From positions 30,020-94,019 of the forward strand of contig CAZQFH010000009.1 of NCBI GenBank assembly GCA_964592595.1: a stretch of DNA of 64,000 nucleotides. The letters run 5' to 3'. The notes under the pieces were generated by a model, which saw only the letters and a program-made list of their open reading frames with translations, searched no databases and was not told the origin of the DNA. Positions 8,893 to 17,846 of the stretch are shown in pieces. The position numbers and the translations under genes are program-made. Position 1 is the first letter of the stretch, and the number at the start of each line of letters is the position of its first letter. This DNA is from UBA5536 sp964592595. Lineage in GTDB: Bacteria > Bacteroidota > Bacteroidia > Bacteroidales > F082.

Positions 8893-9713
8893 CAGTAGAT
8901 GAGTATTAGATAGACAAAAACAAAAGGAACAGCATAAAAGGTCGCATCGAAGCGATCGAGTATGCCACCATGACCGGGGATAATTTTTCCGGAATCTTTT
9001 ACACCAGCTTGTCGCTTAATCATGGATTCGATTAAATCACCCAGACTTCCCGAAAGCACCACCAAAACAGCTATTGCGGCAGCTTTAGCAGCAGGTATAA
9101 GTCCGGTAAGCTCGCTGAAAATCAAGGCGGAAATGAGCGTAAAAACCAAACCACCAATACTGCCTTCCCAGCTTTTTTTTGGAGAAATGCGCTCGAACAA
9201 CCGATGCTTGCCAAATTTTATACCCACCAGATAAGCAAATATGTCATTTAGCCAAACCATGATGATTACAGATAGAAGGAGATAAGCGCCAGCCATCTCT
9301 CCTAAAACGGCATCATTGTAAAAGAATAACATCAGTCCGCTGGGCAGGGACACTAAAAAAAACGCAGGCCAATACATGCCGGCCAGATCTGTAAAGCTGT
9401 ATTGCTGGCTAAATAGCGCATGCAGAAAAGGAAACAGCAAAATAATGATAGCAAGCGTAAGAAATTTGACGGGTAGCAACTGCAAGGCAACAGCAGCGAT
9501 AACACTGAACAACAAAACAGGAATAGAAATCATAAGGAAGCTATCGCGCAAACCTGGCTTTGCATTGATTCTAAGGCGTATCATTTCGTCGGTGCCAAAA
9601 GCAACAACAAAAATGAGTAAAATTGCAAGCAACCATTTATCGATTAAGATGCTGCCAGCAACTAACAGTGCGAACACAAGACCGTAAACCGTACGTATGA
9701 TTAAATCTTTCAT
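8892..9713 (-). CDS. cdsA: Phosphatidate cytidylyltransferase
   Basis: A 273-residue integral membrane enzyme that makes CDP-diacylglycerol from phosphatidate and CTP, the precursor for phosphatidylserine and hence for the Psd product encoded next. About eight hydrophobic segments are visible. The C-terminal CDP-DAG synthase signature runs from SLGDLIESMIKR through KDSGKIIPGHGG to LDRFDA. It is the first gene of the cdsA-psd unit and has a good TAnnTTTG element upstream on the minus strand. Confidence 0.95.
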   Translation of the reverse strand: MKDLIIRTVYGLVFALLVAGSILIDKWLLAILLIFVVAFGTDEMIRLRINAKPGLRDSFLMISIPVLLFSVIAAVALQLLPVKFLTLAIIILLFPFLHALFSQQYSFTDLAGMYWPAFFLVSLPSGLMLFFYNDAVLGEMAGAYLLLSVIIMVWLNDIFAYLVGIKFGKHRLFERISPKKSWEGSIGGLVFTLISALIFSELTGLIPAAKAAAIAVLVVLSGSLGDLIESMIKRQAGVKDSGKIIPGHGGILDRFDATFYAVPFVFVYLILIY

Positions 9714-9750
9714 GCCAGGTGCATCTTTTCTGCTGTTTTCGAGGCTAAGA

Positions 9751-9758
9751 CAAAGTTA
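9751..9758 (-). promoter_or_regulatory. -7 element TAACTTTG for cdsA-psd
   Basis: The plus strand reads CAAAGTTA, so the minus strand carries an exact TAnnTTTG element 37 bases before the cdsA start codon. Confidence 0.5.
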
Positions 9759-9826
9759 CTATTTTTAAGAAAAAAAGCATTTTCCAAAGCAAAAAGCCTA
9801 AGGTTAAATCGGAAGAAATGCCGGTT

Positions 9827-10474
9827 TTAAATATCATCGATTAAAAAAACTACCAGCTCTTTTGGCCCATGAGCACCCATTACCAGGGTTTTTTCAATAT
9901 CCGCTGTGCGACTTGGCCCCGTAACAAACACAATTTGAGGGGGTAGCAATTCAGGGTAAGTCTGTTTGATTTCCTGAATGGCTGTTTTTAGGTTAGGAAT
10001 CACTTGCGAAGCATAAGCCATGATAAGCTGTATTTCGGGGAATGCAAGCGACATGCGGCCACCTGCTTTTTGATCAGACAGCACCACAGTTCCGCTTTGG
10101 GCAACCAAACTTTCGCAGTCTGAAAGCCCAACCAATTGCTTTGCGTCTTGAGGTGGGTTTTCGTCAAAATTCATTTCACCAGCCCGCAATACCTGTTTCA
10201 CTTTGTTGCTTTGTGTCCAAAGTGTTTCCCATTCCCGATCCTGCATCAAGGTTTTTAGGTATTCCAGAAACTGATGCTCATTCTCGCAATAAACAAATTG
10301 CCCACCTGCTTGTATCAATTCCTTTGCAAAAGCAACCTCAATTCCGTCGGTATCTATAACAGGTTTAAGTACAGGACTTATAAGGTCAGCTTCGGGATAA
10401 GGCAGCGCGGTTTTTTCAATCAGTGCATTTCTGATTTTGGACAGGATTTGCTCGCGTGAAGTGCTCTCTTTCAT
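9827..10474 (-). CDS. LUD-domain protein (LutC/YkgG-like)
   Basis: A 215-residue cytoplasmic protein of the LUD family. The C-terminal signature GPSRTADIEKTLVMGAHGP (about residues 183-201) and the GTVVLSD strand are characteristic. In other bacteria LutC works with LutA and LutB in lactate oxidation, but neither partner is present here. Instead the gene follows ftsH by 30 bases in an rsfS-ftsH-LUD unit, an arrangement I associate with Bacteroidota. Its true role in this setting is unknown, so the lactate label should not be copied without evidence. Confidence 0.85.
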   Translation of the reverse strand: MKESTSREQILSKIRNALIEKTALPYPEADLISPVLKPVIDTDGIEVAFAKELIQAGGQFVYCENEHQFLEYLKTLMQDREWETLWTQSNKVKQVLRAGEMNFDENPPQDAKQLVGLSDCESLVAQSGTVVLSDQKAGGRMSLAFPEIQLIMAYASQVIPNLKTAIQEIKQTYPELLPPQIVFVTGPSRTADIEKTLVMGAHGPKELVVFLIDDI

Positions 10475-10504
10475 ACTAAGGCCGGATAGAATATTTGTAA
10501 TCTG

Positions 10505-12619
10505 CTATTTTGGCGCAGGAATTTCTTCTTTTTTCTCCTGATCACCTGGTTTCTTTGGTTGAACCTTCTTTTTTTTATCAGCTTCTGGCGATGAAGCAGC
10601 AGGTTTTTTGGCCTCCGCTGTTTCATCATGAGCTTCAACAGGATGTTCAGGTTTAACTTCTGTTTCAGGCTTTTTACGCTCTGGCATTTCTTCTTTAATC
10701 CAGGGGCGCTTACCAAAGATATTTTCGAGGTCTTCACCAAAAATAACTTCTTTCTCAAGGAGTTTTTCGGCCAGCTTGGTAAGCCCGTCTTTGTGATCTC
10801 TTAAAATCTGCAATGCCCTTTGGTAAGCCTTTTCGACCATATCGCTGATTTCGCTGTCGATAACCTGGTTGGTTTTTTCGCTGAACGGCTTATTGAAAGC
10901 GTATTCCTGCTGCCCGGTGGAGTCGTAAAAACTGACGTTACCAATTTTTTTACTCAAACCATAATAAGTAACCATGGCATATGCCTGTTTGGTTACTTTT
11001 TCGAGATCGCTTAGGGCACCTGTTGAAATCTGACCAAAAATAACTTCTTCCGCTGCCCTGCCGCCAAGTGCTGCAGTCATTTCATCAAACATCTGATTGT
11101 AAGTTGTGATCTGACGTTCTTCTGGAAGGTACCAGGCAGCGCCAAGCGATTTTCCGCGAGGGACAATGGTAACTTTCACCAGAGGATGAGCATATTCGAG
11201 CAACCAGCTAATAGATGCATGGCCTGCTTCATGAAAAGCCACAACTTTCTTTTCGGAAGGTGAGATGATCTTATTTTTCTTTTCCAGTCCGCCAATGATT
11301 CTGTCGATGGCATCCATAAAATCCTGTTTATTAATCGAATTCCGACCGCGTCGCGCAGCAATCAGTGCTGCTTCATTACACACATTGGCGATGTCGGCTC
11401 CAGAAAATCCGGGTGTTTGTTTGGCCAGAAAAACATTATCTACATTAGGATCCAGCTTGAGCGGACGCATATGAACTTCAAAAATCTCTTTACGGCCTTC
11501 CAAATCAGGAAGTTCTACATAAATCTGACGGTCGAAGCGGCCTGCACGCATTAAGGCCCTGTCAAGTATATCGGCACGGTTTGTTGCAGCTAAAACAATT
11601 ACTCCAGAATTGGTTCCAAAGCCATCCATTTCTGTAAGCAACTGGTTCAAAGTGTTTTCGCGTTCATCGTTTGCACCCGTTGCGGGGTTTTTGCCTCTGG
11701 CACGACCAATGGCATCAACTTCATCGATGAAGATAATACATGGCGATTTTTCCTTGGCTTGCTTAAAAAGGTCGCGCACGCGTGAAGCCCCAACACCAAC
11801 AAACATTTCAACGAAATCGGAACCCGAAATACTATAAAAAGGCACATGGGCTTCGCCGGCTACTGATTTGGCCAGCAAGGTTTTACCCGTTCCGGGAGGA
11901 CCCACCAACAGCACACCTTTTGGAATTTTTCCGCCAAGCTTAGTGTATTTATCCGGTGTACGCAGGAAATCCACAATTTCCATTATTTCCACCTTGGCTT
12001 CTTCCAGGCCTGCAACATCTTTAAAAGTAACGTTTACGTTTGTGTTCTTGTCGAAGAGCTGTGCTTTTGATTTTCCAATATTAAAAATCTGGCCACCTGC
12101 TCCTCCGCCCCCGCGGCTCATCATGCGCATGATAAAAAACCAAACGCCTACAAGTAAAGCTATTGGCAAAATCCAGCCTAAAATTTCACCGCTCCAGTTG
12201 CGGCGACTTACATTGTTAATATAAATAGGATCGGTTTGACCTTCCTGGGCTTCCACAATGTCTTTTTCAAAACCTTCGATGGAACCGATACGGTAAATGT
12301 AATCGGCTGTTGCTCCGCTCAAACTTTCTGAAACGCCTCCGCCTTGCCCGTCGGGGAAATATTTTTGTCTTGCATCATTGGTGAGATAAACCTCCGCAAT
12401 TTCGCGATTGACCAAATCAATTTTTGAAACTTCTTTATCTTGAAGCATTTGCAGCAGCTCACCTTTGTTGAGGTCTTTAGCACCCGTATCCCAGTTCATA
12501 AACTGCAAGCCAATAAATACCACTGCTAATAAGCCATAAACCCAGTAAAAATTAAATTTTGGCTTGTTATCGCCGGACTTAGGGGCTTTATTTTTGTTTT
12601 CGTTTTGTGTTTCTTTCAT
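10505..12619 (-). CDS. ftsH: ATP-dependent zinc metalloprotease FtsH
   Basis: A 704-residue membrane-bound AAA+ protease that degrades misfolded and regulatory membrane proteins as a hexamer. It has a transmembrane segment near residues 25-43, a periplasmic FtsH extracellular domain, and a second transmembrane segment near 148-166. The Walker A motif GPPGTGKT is at residues 240-247, followed by Walker B IIFIDEVDA. The zinc-binding HEAGH motif spans residues 463-467 (His463, Glu464, His467). The last 70 residues are a Lys/Glu/Pro-rich low-complexity tail, common in Bacteroidota FtsH. It lies between rsfS (23 bases upstream) and the LUD gene. Confidence 0.97.
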   Translation of the reverse strand: MKETQNENKNKAPKSGDNKPKFNFYWVYGLLAVVFIGLQFMNWDTGAKDLNKGELLQMLQDKEVSKIDLVNREIAEVYLTNDARQKYFPDGQGGGVSESLSGATADYIYRIGSIEGFEKDIVEAQEGQTDPIYINNVSRRNWSGEILGWILPIALLVGVWFFIMRMMSRGGGGAGGQIFNIGKSKAQLFDKNTNVNVTFKDVAGLEEAKVEIMEIVDFLRTPDKYTKLGGKIPKGVLLVGPPGTGKTLLAKSVAGEAHVPFYSISGSDFVEMFVGVGASRVRDLFKQAKEKSPCIIFIDEVDAIGRARGKNPATGANDERENTLNQLLTEMDGFGTNSGVIVLAATNRADILDRALMRAGRFDRQIYVELPDLEGRKEIFEVHMRPLKLDPNVDNVFLAKQTPGFSGADIANVCNEAALIAARRGRNSINKQDFMDAIDRIIGGLEKKNKIISPSEKKVVAFHEAGHASISWLLEYAHPLVKVTIVPRGKSLGAAWYLPEERQITTYNQMFDEMTAALGGRAAEEVIFGQISTGALSDLEKVTKQAYAMVTYYGLSKKIGNVSFYDSTGQQEYAFNKPFSEKTNQVIDSEISDMVEKAYQRALQILRDHKDGLTKLAEKLLEKEVIFGEDLENIFGKRPWIKEEMPERKKPETEVKPEHPVEAHDETAEAKKPAASSPEADKKKKVQPKKPGDQEKKEEIPAPK

Positions 12620-12642
12620 GTTCGCTTTCTGAAATAAAAATC

Positions 12643-13020
12643 TTAGTCCTCATCGGAATAGGTAACCACCTTTGCATCAGCCCATAAGGATTCGAGCTGA
12701 TAAAAATTGCGTGTATTGTCGAGGAAAACGTGTACCACCACGTCAACGTAGTCTATCAAAATCCATTCCGAATTTTCGAAGCCTTCTTTATTGTATGCAA
12801 TGGCACCACACTCTTTTTTTACATTTTCTAATATTTTATCTGCAATGGCATCAACTTGTGTGTGCGAATTGCCATGGCAGATCAGAAAATAATCGGTTAC
12901 AGCACTTCCAATTTTTGTTAGGTTTAATGCCACGATATCTTTTCCTTTGCCCTCCTGCATTGTCTTTACAGCTACTTCAAGGATTGTTTCGGCCTTATCT
13001 GACTGATGTCTGATTCTCAT
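12643..13020 (-). CDS. rsfS: Ribosome silencing factor RsfS
   Basis: A 125-residue protein of the RsfS/Iojap/YbeB family. It binds ribosomal protein uL14 and blocks subunit joining when nutrients are scarce. The family core is clear: DIVALNL, DYFLICHGNSHTQVDAIAD, and the SEWILIDYVDVVVHVF segment that contacts the ribosome. The length is normal. It is the first gene of the rsfS-ftsH-LUD unit, and its start faces the divergent birA promoter region. Confidence 0.95.
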   Translation of the reverse strand: MRIRHQSDKAETILEVAVKTMQEGKGKDIVALNLTKIGSAVTDYFLICHGNSHTQVDAIADKILENVKKECGAIAYNKEGFENSEWILIDYVDVVVHVFLDNTRNFYQLESLWADAKVVTYSDED

Positions 13021-13045
13021 GAATGGGTAAATTTTAAATAAACAA

Positions 13046-13053
13046 CAAAATTA
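13046..13053 (-). promoter_or_regulatory. -7 element TAATTTTG for rsfS-ftsH
   Basis: The plus strand reads CAAAATTA; the minus strand therefore has an exact TAnnTTTG element 25 bases before the rsfS start codon. Confidence 0.5.
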
Positions 13054-13124
13054 GGCTTTTTTGGTTTAACTGCCCTCAGCTCTTTTTGTATCAAATGGTA
13101 ATGAAAGGGTTGATTTTAAAAGTA

Positions 13125-13132
13125 TAATTTTG
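13125..13132 (+). promoter_or_regulatory. -7 element TAATTTTG for birA
   Basis: Exact TAnnTTTG match 20 bases before the birA ATG. Together with the minus-strand element at 13046 it makes a compact divergent promoter pair. Confidence 0.5.
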
Positions 13133-13152
13133 TCCTGAAATCATGTTGCGTA

Positions 13153-13929
13153 ATGAAGCACGAAATTTACAGGGAGTTTGACCTTAGCATTTTGTCTTCG
13201 GTCGATTCAACAAACCGTTGGTTGCAGGAAAGGATTAAACAGCAGAAAGCGATATCTAATCAGGTCGTTTGTGCTGATTACCAGACTGGTGGGCGTGGTA
13301 TGGGTGATAATAAATGGCACAGCGAAAAAGGACAAAATCTTTTGTTTAGTATAGGGATGGACGCATCTTTTATCCCGGCTTCAGAGCAGTTTTTGATTAC
13401 CCAAATGATTGCGCTGGCAATTGTTGACGAATTGTCATACTTAATTGGATCGGAAAAGTTTAGTATAAAATGGCCAAATGATATTTTTTATTCAGATAGA
13501 AAGTTGGGTGGGATTTTGATAGTTAACACCATACGTGCTTCACAGCTGGATCAAACTGTGATTGGTGTCGGAATAAATGTAAATCAATCGATTTTTCCTG
13601 AATGGATTCCCAGACCTGTTTCTTTAAGCATGATTAGTAAGCAACAATTTGATGCGCTGAATATTTTGAAGGCTATTTTGATGCGATTTTCATACAGAAC
13701 GAAGCAGGCAGAGGATACCGACGGTGTTCAAAGGATTGCACATGATTACCATCAAAAAATGTATAGGCTCGATGAATGGCATTTTTATGCCTTGGATAAT
13801 ATGCAAATTGAACTGAAAATTAAGGGAATAGGTGAATATGGATTGCTGATACTCGAAAATCGCGCTGGCAAAACCTTCAGCTGTGATTTTAAATCTATCC
13901 GGTTTTTATATGAAGATGAATTGACTTAA
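13153..13929 (+). CDS. birA: Biotin--[acetyl-CoA-carboxylase] ligase
   Basis: A 258-residue biotin protein ligase that activates biotin to biotinyl-AMP and attaches it to carboxylase carrier proteins. The catalytic core shows SVDSTN, the biotinyl-adenylate loop GGRGMGDNKW near residue 47, KWPNDIF and KLGGIL. No N-terminal DNA-binding helix-turn-helix is present, so it is the mono-functional class and not a repressor. The start at 13153 leaves a normal N-terminus. Its stop overlaps the stop of the opposing SRPBCC gene by four bases. Confidence 0.93.
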   Translation: MKHEIYREFDLSILSSVDSTNRWLQERIKQQKAISNQVVCADYQTGGRGMGDNKWHSEKGQNLLFSIGMDASFIPASEQFLITQMIALAIVDELSYLIGSEKFSIKWPNDIFYSDRKLGGILIVNTIRASQLDQTVIGVGINVNQSIFPEWIPRPVSLSMISKQQFDALNILKAILMRFSYRTKQAEDTDGVQRIAHDYHQKMYRLDEWHFYALDNMQIELKIKGIGEYGLLILENRAGKTFSCDFKSIRFLYEDELT

Positions 13930-14321
13930 AAACTCTGGACAGCCAGTTTGTCAGCCATAATTTCAACAAGGTTTTTTAACGGCCGTTTTGCCATCATGGC
14001 CAACATCGGATTCAGGTTGGCCTGAAGCTGAATTTTAACAAGGGTTTGTGCGTCATCTTCCTTGATGTGAGCCATCAACTCAAATTCAAAAGGACTTTTG
14101 CCTTCCGGAACAAGCCTGATAAGTTTTTCTGGCACAGACTGTTCTACTTTTAGGCTCAGGCTTGTCATGCCTTTGATGGTAAAGGAGCATTTTTGAGCTT
14201 CTGCTTTATAATCAATGATTTGGTCAGGCATTAACTTTTCCAGGTTGCGCAGATCGTTCAAGAAGTCGTAAACCTTTTGGGACGGGGCATTGATACTTTG
14301 CCATTTGCTTTCAAAATCCAT
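13926..14321 (-). CDS. SRPBCC-fold (START/polyketide cyclase-like) protein
   Basis: A 131-residue small cytoplasmic protein of the SRPBCC/ligand-binding fold. The opening MDFESKW followed by VYDFLNDLRNLEKLMPD, and the closing amphipathic helix, are typical. The longer open frame to 14396 runs back into pyrE, so I place the start at 14321, 13 bases after the pyrE stop. This makes a pyrE-SRPBCC pair that is common in Bacteroidota. The ligand and function are unknown. Confidence 0.75.
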   Translation of the reverse strand: MDFESKWQSINAPSQKVYDFLNDLRNLEKLMPDQIIDYKAEAQKCSFTIKGMTSLSLKVEQSVPEKLIRLVPEGKSPFEFELMAHIKEDDAQTLVKIQLQANLNPMLAMMAKRPLKNLVEIMADKLAVQSF

Positions 14322-14334
14322 GTGATAAAGGTGT

Positions 14335-14982
14335 TTAGTGTTGAGCACTCCAGTCTTCCGGATTGAGCCGCCACTGAATAAGCGATTGCAGGTCATTTTC
14401 GACGATATAGTTGTCTTCGCTGGCTTTGCGTATCAAACTTTCGTAATCGGTAAGTGTAGTTAATTCGCAGTTTAATTTTTTGAAATTTTCAGCAGCTTTA
14501 TGAAGACCGTAAGTAAAAATTGCCATCATGCCTTTCACTTCTATTTCTCTTTCGCGCAAGGCTTCAACCGCTTTGAGGCTGCTTCCACCGGTTGAAACAA
14601 GGTCTTCGATCACAACAGCAGACTGTCCTTTTTCTATTACGCCTTCTATCTGATTATTCATTCCGTGCGATTTTTTTTCGGAACGCACATAGGCAAAAGG
14701 TAAGCCAAGTTCTTGAGCAACAAGTGCTCCCTGTGCAATTCCGCCTGTGGCAACACCTATAATTATATCGGGTTTTTCGTATCTGTCGAGGATGGCCTGC
14801 ACAAATTGCTGCCTGATGTGTGTTCTGATTTTAGGATAGGAGAGCGTAATGCGATTGTCGCAGTATATTGGGCTTTTCAATCCCGAGGCCCAGATGAACG
14901 GCTTCGATGGATTCAGTTTTATGGCTTTGATCTGTAACAGAAAGCCAGCGAGTATGGCAGCTTCATCGTCTTTAAAATTCAT
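14335..14982 (-). CDS. pyrE: Orotate phosphoribosyltransferase
   Basis: A 215-residue enzyme that joins orotate to PRPP to give orotidine 5'-monophosphate in pyrimidine synthesis. The PRPP-binding motif VVIEDLVSTGGSS is at about residues 118-130. The catalytic flexible loop with YVRSEKKSHG lies before it, and KSPIYCDNR near residue 36 matches the N-terminal family motif. The length is normal. It is followed closely by the SRPBCC gene. Confidence 0.95.
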   Translation of the reverse strand: MNFKDDEAAILAGFLLQIKAIKLNPSKPFIWASGLKSPIYCDNRITLSYPKIRTHIRQQFVQAILDRYEKPDIIIGVATGGIAQGALVAQELGLPFAYVRSEKKSHGMNNQIEGVIEKGQSAVVIEDLVSTGGSSLKAVEALREREIEVKGMMAIFTYGLHKAAENFKKLNCELTTLTDYESLIRKASEDNYIVENDLQSLIQWRLNPEDWSAQH

Positions 14983-15049
14983 AAAATGTAGTTTTTTTTG
15001 AATACCTAATCGAATTCGTTTTATGTATGAGAAATTAAGTTTTATAGGC

Positions 15050-15057
15050 TAACTTTG
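15050..15057 (+). promoter_or_regulatory. -7 element TAACTTTG for the Nudix-coaD unit
   Basis: Exact TAnnTTTG match 42 bases before the proposed Nudix start. A 13-codon open frame beginning with ATG at 15066 lies in the resulting leader. Confidence 0.5.
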
Positions 15058-15099
15058 GTGGCTCGATGATTATTGTGCATCACAAAATCACTTTTGCAA

Positions 15100-15726
15100 A
15101 TGTATAAAGTTTTTCACGAAAACAGATGCCTTCACATCCTGCAAAATGAAAGTGTTTTTTTGCAAAACGCACTTGCTGACCAGCAGACCGAGAGGCATGA
15201 TAATATTGCTAAAATCAAGCAATGGTTGGGCGATCACAATGAACCAGATAATTTGTTTATTTCATTATCTGGTATAAATCCGATGGATTTCCTTACAAAA
15301 GTTTTTCAATTCAGGCAAGCTGCAGGTGGAATACTTTTGCATGAAAACGCTATTATAATTATTGAGCGTAATGGTATTCCTGATCTGCCCAAAGGACATG
15401 TAGAGCAGGATGAAAGTATTGAGGATGCTGCTGTGCGGGAAGTTATTGAAGAAACCGGATTGCAATCGATTAATCTAACAAATAAGCTTGGAGAGAGTTT
15501 GCATAGTTATTGGTGGAACGACCATTGGGTTTTAAAACAAACCGACTGGTATAGCATGGTGTTGGAAGGTGAATTCAATCCTGTTCCTCAAAGTGGAGAA
15601 GGGATTTCTGCAGTTAAAAAGCTTCAGTCTCATCAATTGGATGGTTTTTTAACATCCACTTATCGTTCTATCAGGGAAACTTTGGGAGCACAAATGAAAA
15701 AGCTTTTAGCTGAAAGCAAGCAATAA
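15100..15726 (+). CDS. Nudix hydrolase with N-terminal extension
   Basis: A 208-residue protein. The complete Nudix box (G-x5-E-x7-REVxEETGL) spans residues 99-121, with catalytic Glu117 and Glu118. Such enzymes cleave nucleoside diphosphates linked to another moiety; the substrate here is not evident. Residues 1-85 form an extra N-terminal domain without recognisable motifs. I chose the ATG at 15100 over a TTG at 15073 because it is a standard codon that begins the ordered sequence. coaD follows after 52 bases. Confidence 0.85.
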   Translation: MYKVFHENRCLHILQNESVFLQNALADQQTERHDNIAKIKQWLGDHNEPDNLFISLSGINPMDFLTKVFQFRQAAGGILLHENAIIIIERNGIPDLPKGHVEQDESIEDAAVREVIEETGLQSINLTNKLGESLHSYWWNDHWVLKQTDWYSMVLEGEFNPVPQSGEGISAVKKLQSHQLDGFLTSTYRSIRETLGAQMKKLLAESKQ

Positions 15727-15778
15727 TGGACAGAAAAATAATTTTATTGTAGTTTAGCCTTTTAAAAACTCCCTGAGC

Positions 15779-16243
15779 ATGAAGAAAATTGCAGTTTTCC
15801 CCGGGTCTTTCGATCCCCTCACACTTGGTCATGAGTCGTTGGTATTGAGGGCTTTGCCATTATTTGATGAAATCATTATTGCCATTGGGATCAATACTTT
15901 GAAAACTTATTTTTTCCCATTGGAAAAGCGGCAGGCCTGGATTGAAAAGGTTTTTAAGGATTATCCAGCAATAAAAGTTACTACCTACACTGGGCTCACT
16001 GTTGATTATTGCCGTAAGGTGAATGCCCAATATATACTGAGGGGATTGCGCACTTCTGCCGATTTTGAATTTGAACGCAGCATTGGGCAGGTAAATAAAA
16101 AATTGTATCATCAGATTGAAACCGTTTTTTTACTTACCACTCCTGAACTAACTTCCATTACGTCCAGCGTGATACGCGATGTTGTACGTAATAACGGAGA
16201 TGCATCGCAGTTTGTACCCGAAGGCGTTGACCTGACAATATAG
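15779..16243 (+). CDS. coaD: Phosphopantetheine adenylyltransferase
   Basis: A 154-residue nucleotidyltransferase that adenylates 4'-phosphopantetheine to dephospho-CoA, the penultimate step of coenzyme A synthesis. The N-terminal GSFDPLTLGH carries the T-x-G-H nucleotide-binding motif, LRGLRTSADFEFE is the substrate-binding segment, and TSSVIRDVV is the C-terminal ISSS-like motif. The length is standard. It lies between the Nudix gene and a secreted thioredoxin-fold gene. Confidence 0.96.
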   Translation: MKKIAVFPGSFDPLTLGHESLVLRALPLFDEIIIAIGINTLKTYFFPLEKRQAWIEKVFKDYPAIKVTTYTGLTVDYCRKVNAQYILRGLRTSADFEFERSIGQVNKKLYHQIETVFLLTTPELTSITSSVIRDVVRNNGDASQFVPEGVDLTI

Positions 16244-16268
16244 TTTAGGCCTAAACGTTTCTTGTGCT

Positions 16269-17654
16269 ATGATGCAAAAAGTAATTCGACAGGTTTTCTT
16301 TTTAGTTTTTTTCTTTCAGCTGCTGCTCCTTAGCGCTCAAACTGTTGAAATTACAGGAAGCTGTAACCGTCCAGGAGCTTTGATTCGTTTGATTGTGTAT
16401 GTTGATTTGCTTAATATGCATGCCAAAACAGAAGCTCAAACTTTTGCAGATGAGCAGGGAGCATTTAGCTTACAGGTAAACATTTCGGAGATTGGTGTTT
16501 ATGAAGTAGCTGTTGATTTAGAGCGTGTTATGCTGGTTTTGAAACCTAATGCAAAATATGATTTCAACATTCATTTGGAAACCGAACAATCCAATTTATC
16601 TTATTTCGATAAAGCTCCTCCGGCTATACTGATCAATCAATCCGATGATGATGGTTTGCAGCTGCAACTGGAAAATATTGACAGGATCGTCAATAGCTTT
16701 GCCTTAGATCATTTTAAGGAGTTGTATCAGTTAAGACGATATGCTTTACTTGACACTTTAGAACAGCAACTCAGAACAGCATTGAACTCAAAAAACACTG
16801 ATTACCCAGAGGAATACGCTCGTTTTAAGCTGGCAGCATTGAAAATGGCCGTAAAAAGAAATGGGGGCAGGCAAATTATTGCTGATTATTTTCAGCATCA
16901 TGCTGTTCTTTATCAGTTGGAGCCCTATATGAGCCTTTTCAAAGAGTTATTCAGGGATTATCTTTTGCACAATCGCAGTATTAATGCATCCGAACTGGCT
17001 TCGATGCGTGTCGGAGATTTTCAAAACTGGAGAAATACCTTGAGAAGCGACAGCCTTTTAGCCTACAATACTGAATTGGCAGATCTTATCATCATACAAT
17101 CCCTTAAAGATTTATATTACGATACCCGTTTCAATCGCATGGCTGTGAGGAATTATTTGTATATTCTTTCAAATCAGGCAGCTACGCAATATTTGAGACA
17201 AATTGCACATAATATATTGCTGGGGTTCGACTTTTTGGCAGCAGGAACAGCAGCCCCTGATTTTAGACTTAAAAATACAGTCAACATAAACAGGCAACTT
17301 GCAGATTTTAAAGGAGAAGCAGTGATTTTAGTTTTTGTTGATGATTCATGTCCGGTTTGCGAGCTGTTATTTCAAAGTTTGGAAGCTATCCAGCAAACGT
17401 TCGAAAACAAGTTTCAGATTGTGATAATGGCTTTTGAAAGAAAAGCTTATTATGCTAAATATCTGAATGATATGGGATATGATTGGGAAATTTTAACAAT
17501 TGAGCCCACTGATATCATCCTGCTCGAATCCTATAATATCCGTACTTTTCCGGAGATGGTTTTCATCACCGCCGAGGGAAATATTGGCATGGCACCATTA
17601 CCATCAGAGGAAATACCGCTGAAATACCACCTCAATCGCTTGCTCAGCAAATAG
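16269..17654 (+). CDS. Secreted thioredoxin-fold (TlpA-like) protein
   Basis: A 461-residue exported protein with a strongly hydrophobic signal peptide (cleavage near LLLSAQ). The N-terminal region resembles the beta-sandwich found ahead of thiol-disulfide proteins in Bacteroidota, followed by a long helical part. The C-terminal 135 residues are an AhpC/TSA/TlpA-type thioredoxin fold with a CPVC redox motif (Cys361, Cys364) and the cis-Pro in TFPEM. It probably acts in periplasmic disulfide reduction. It begins 25 bases after coaD and so may share its transcript. The substrate is unknown. Confidence 0.78.
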   Translation: MMQKVIRQVFFLVFFFQLLLLSAQTVEITGSCNRPGALIRLIVYVDLLNMHAKTEAQTFADEQGAFSLQVNISEIGVYEVAVDLERVMLVLKPNAKYDFNIHLETEQSNLSYFDKAPPAILINQSDDDGLQLQLENIDRIVNSFALDHFKELYQLRRYALLDTLEQQLRTALNSKNTDYPEEYARFKLAALKMAVKRNGGRQIIADYFQHHAVLYQLEPYMSLFKELFRDYLLHNRSINASELASMRVGDFQNWRNTLRSDSLLAYNTELADLIIIQSLKDLYYDTRFNRMAVRNYLYILSNQAATQYLRQIAHNILLGFDFLAAGTAAPDFRLKNTVNINRQLADFKGEAVILVFVDDSCPVCELLFQSLEAIQQTFENKFQIVIMAFERKAYYAKYLNDMGYDWEILTIEPTDIILLESYNIRTFPEMVFITAEGNIGMAPLPSEEIPLKYHLNRLLSK

Positions 17655-17758
17655 TTGCTGCGGTTTAAAACTCGACTTTTTTAAAAAAAACTAAAACAAT
17701 AATGCCATCCAGAGCTAACAAATTAATAGTCGTTTTCACCTAATTAAATTAAACCCGT

Positions 17759-17766
17759 TAACTTTG
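17759..17766 (+). promoter_or_regulatory. -7 element TAACTTTG for secA
   Basis: Exact TAnnTTTG match between the thioredoxin-fold gene and secA. It gives a leader of roughly 75 bases to the chosen start at 17847, or roughly 20 bases to the in-frame ATG at 17790. Confidence 0.5.
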
Positions 17767-17846
17767 TCCTCTGATGATTTGCTGGCGCAATGGAACGATT
17801 GTTGCTGGTTGATATATTTGCTAATAAGATACAATCCGATAAATCT

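Noticed and set aside
10471..10758. A Lys-rich frame overlapping the end of ftsH
   Set aside because: It is the shifted reading of the low-complexity Lys/Glu/Pro tail of FtsH on the same strand.
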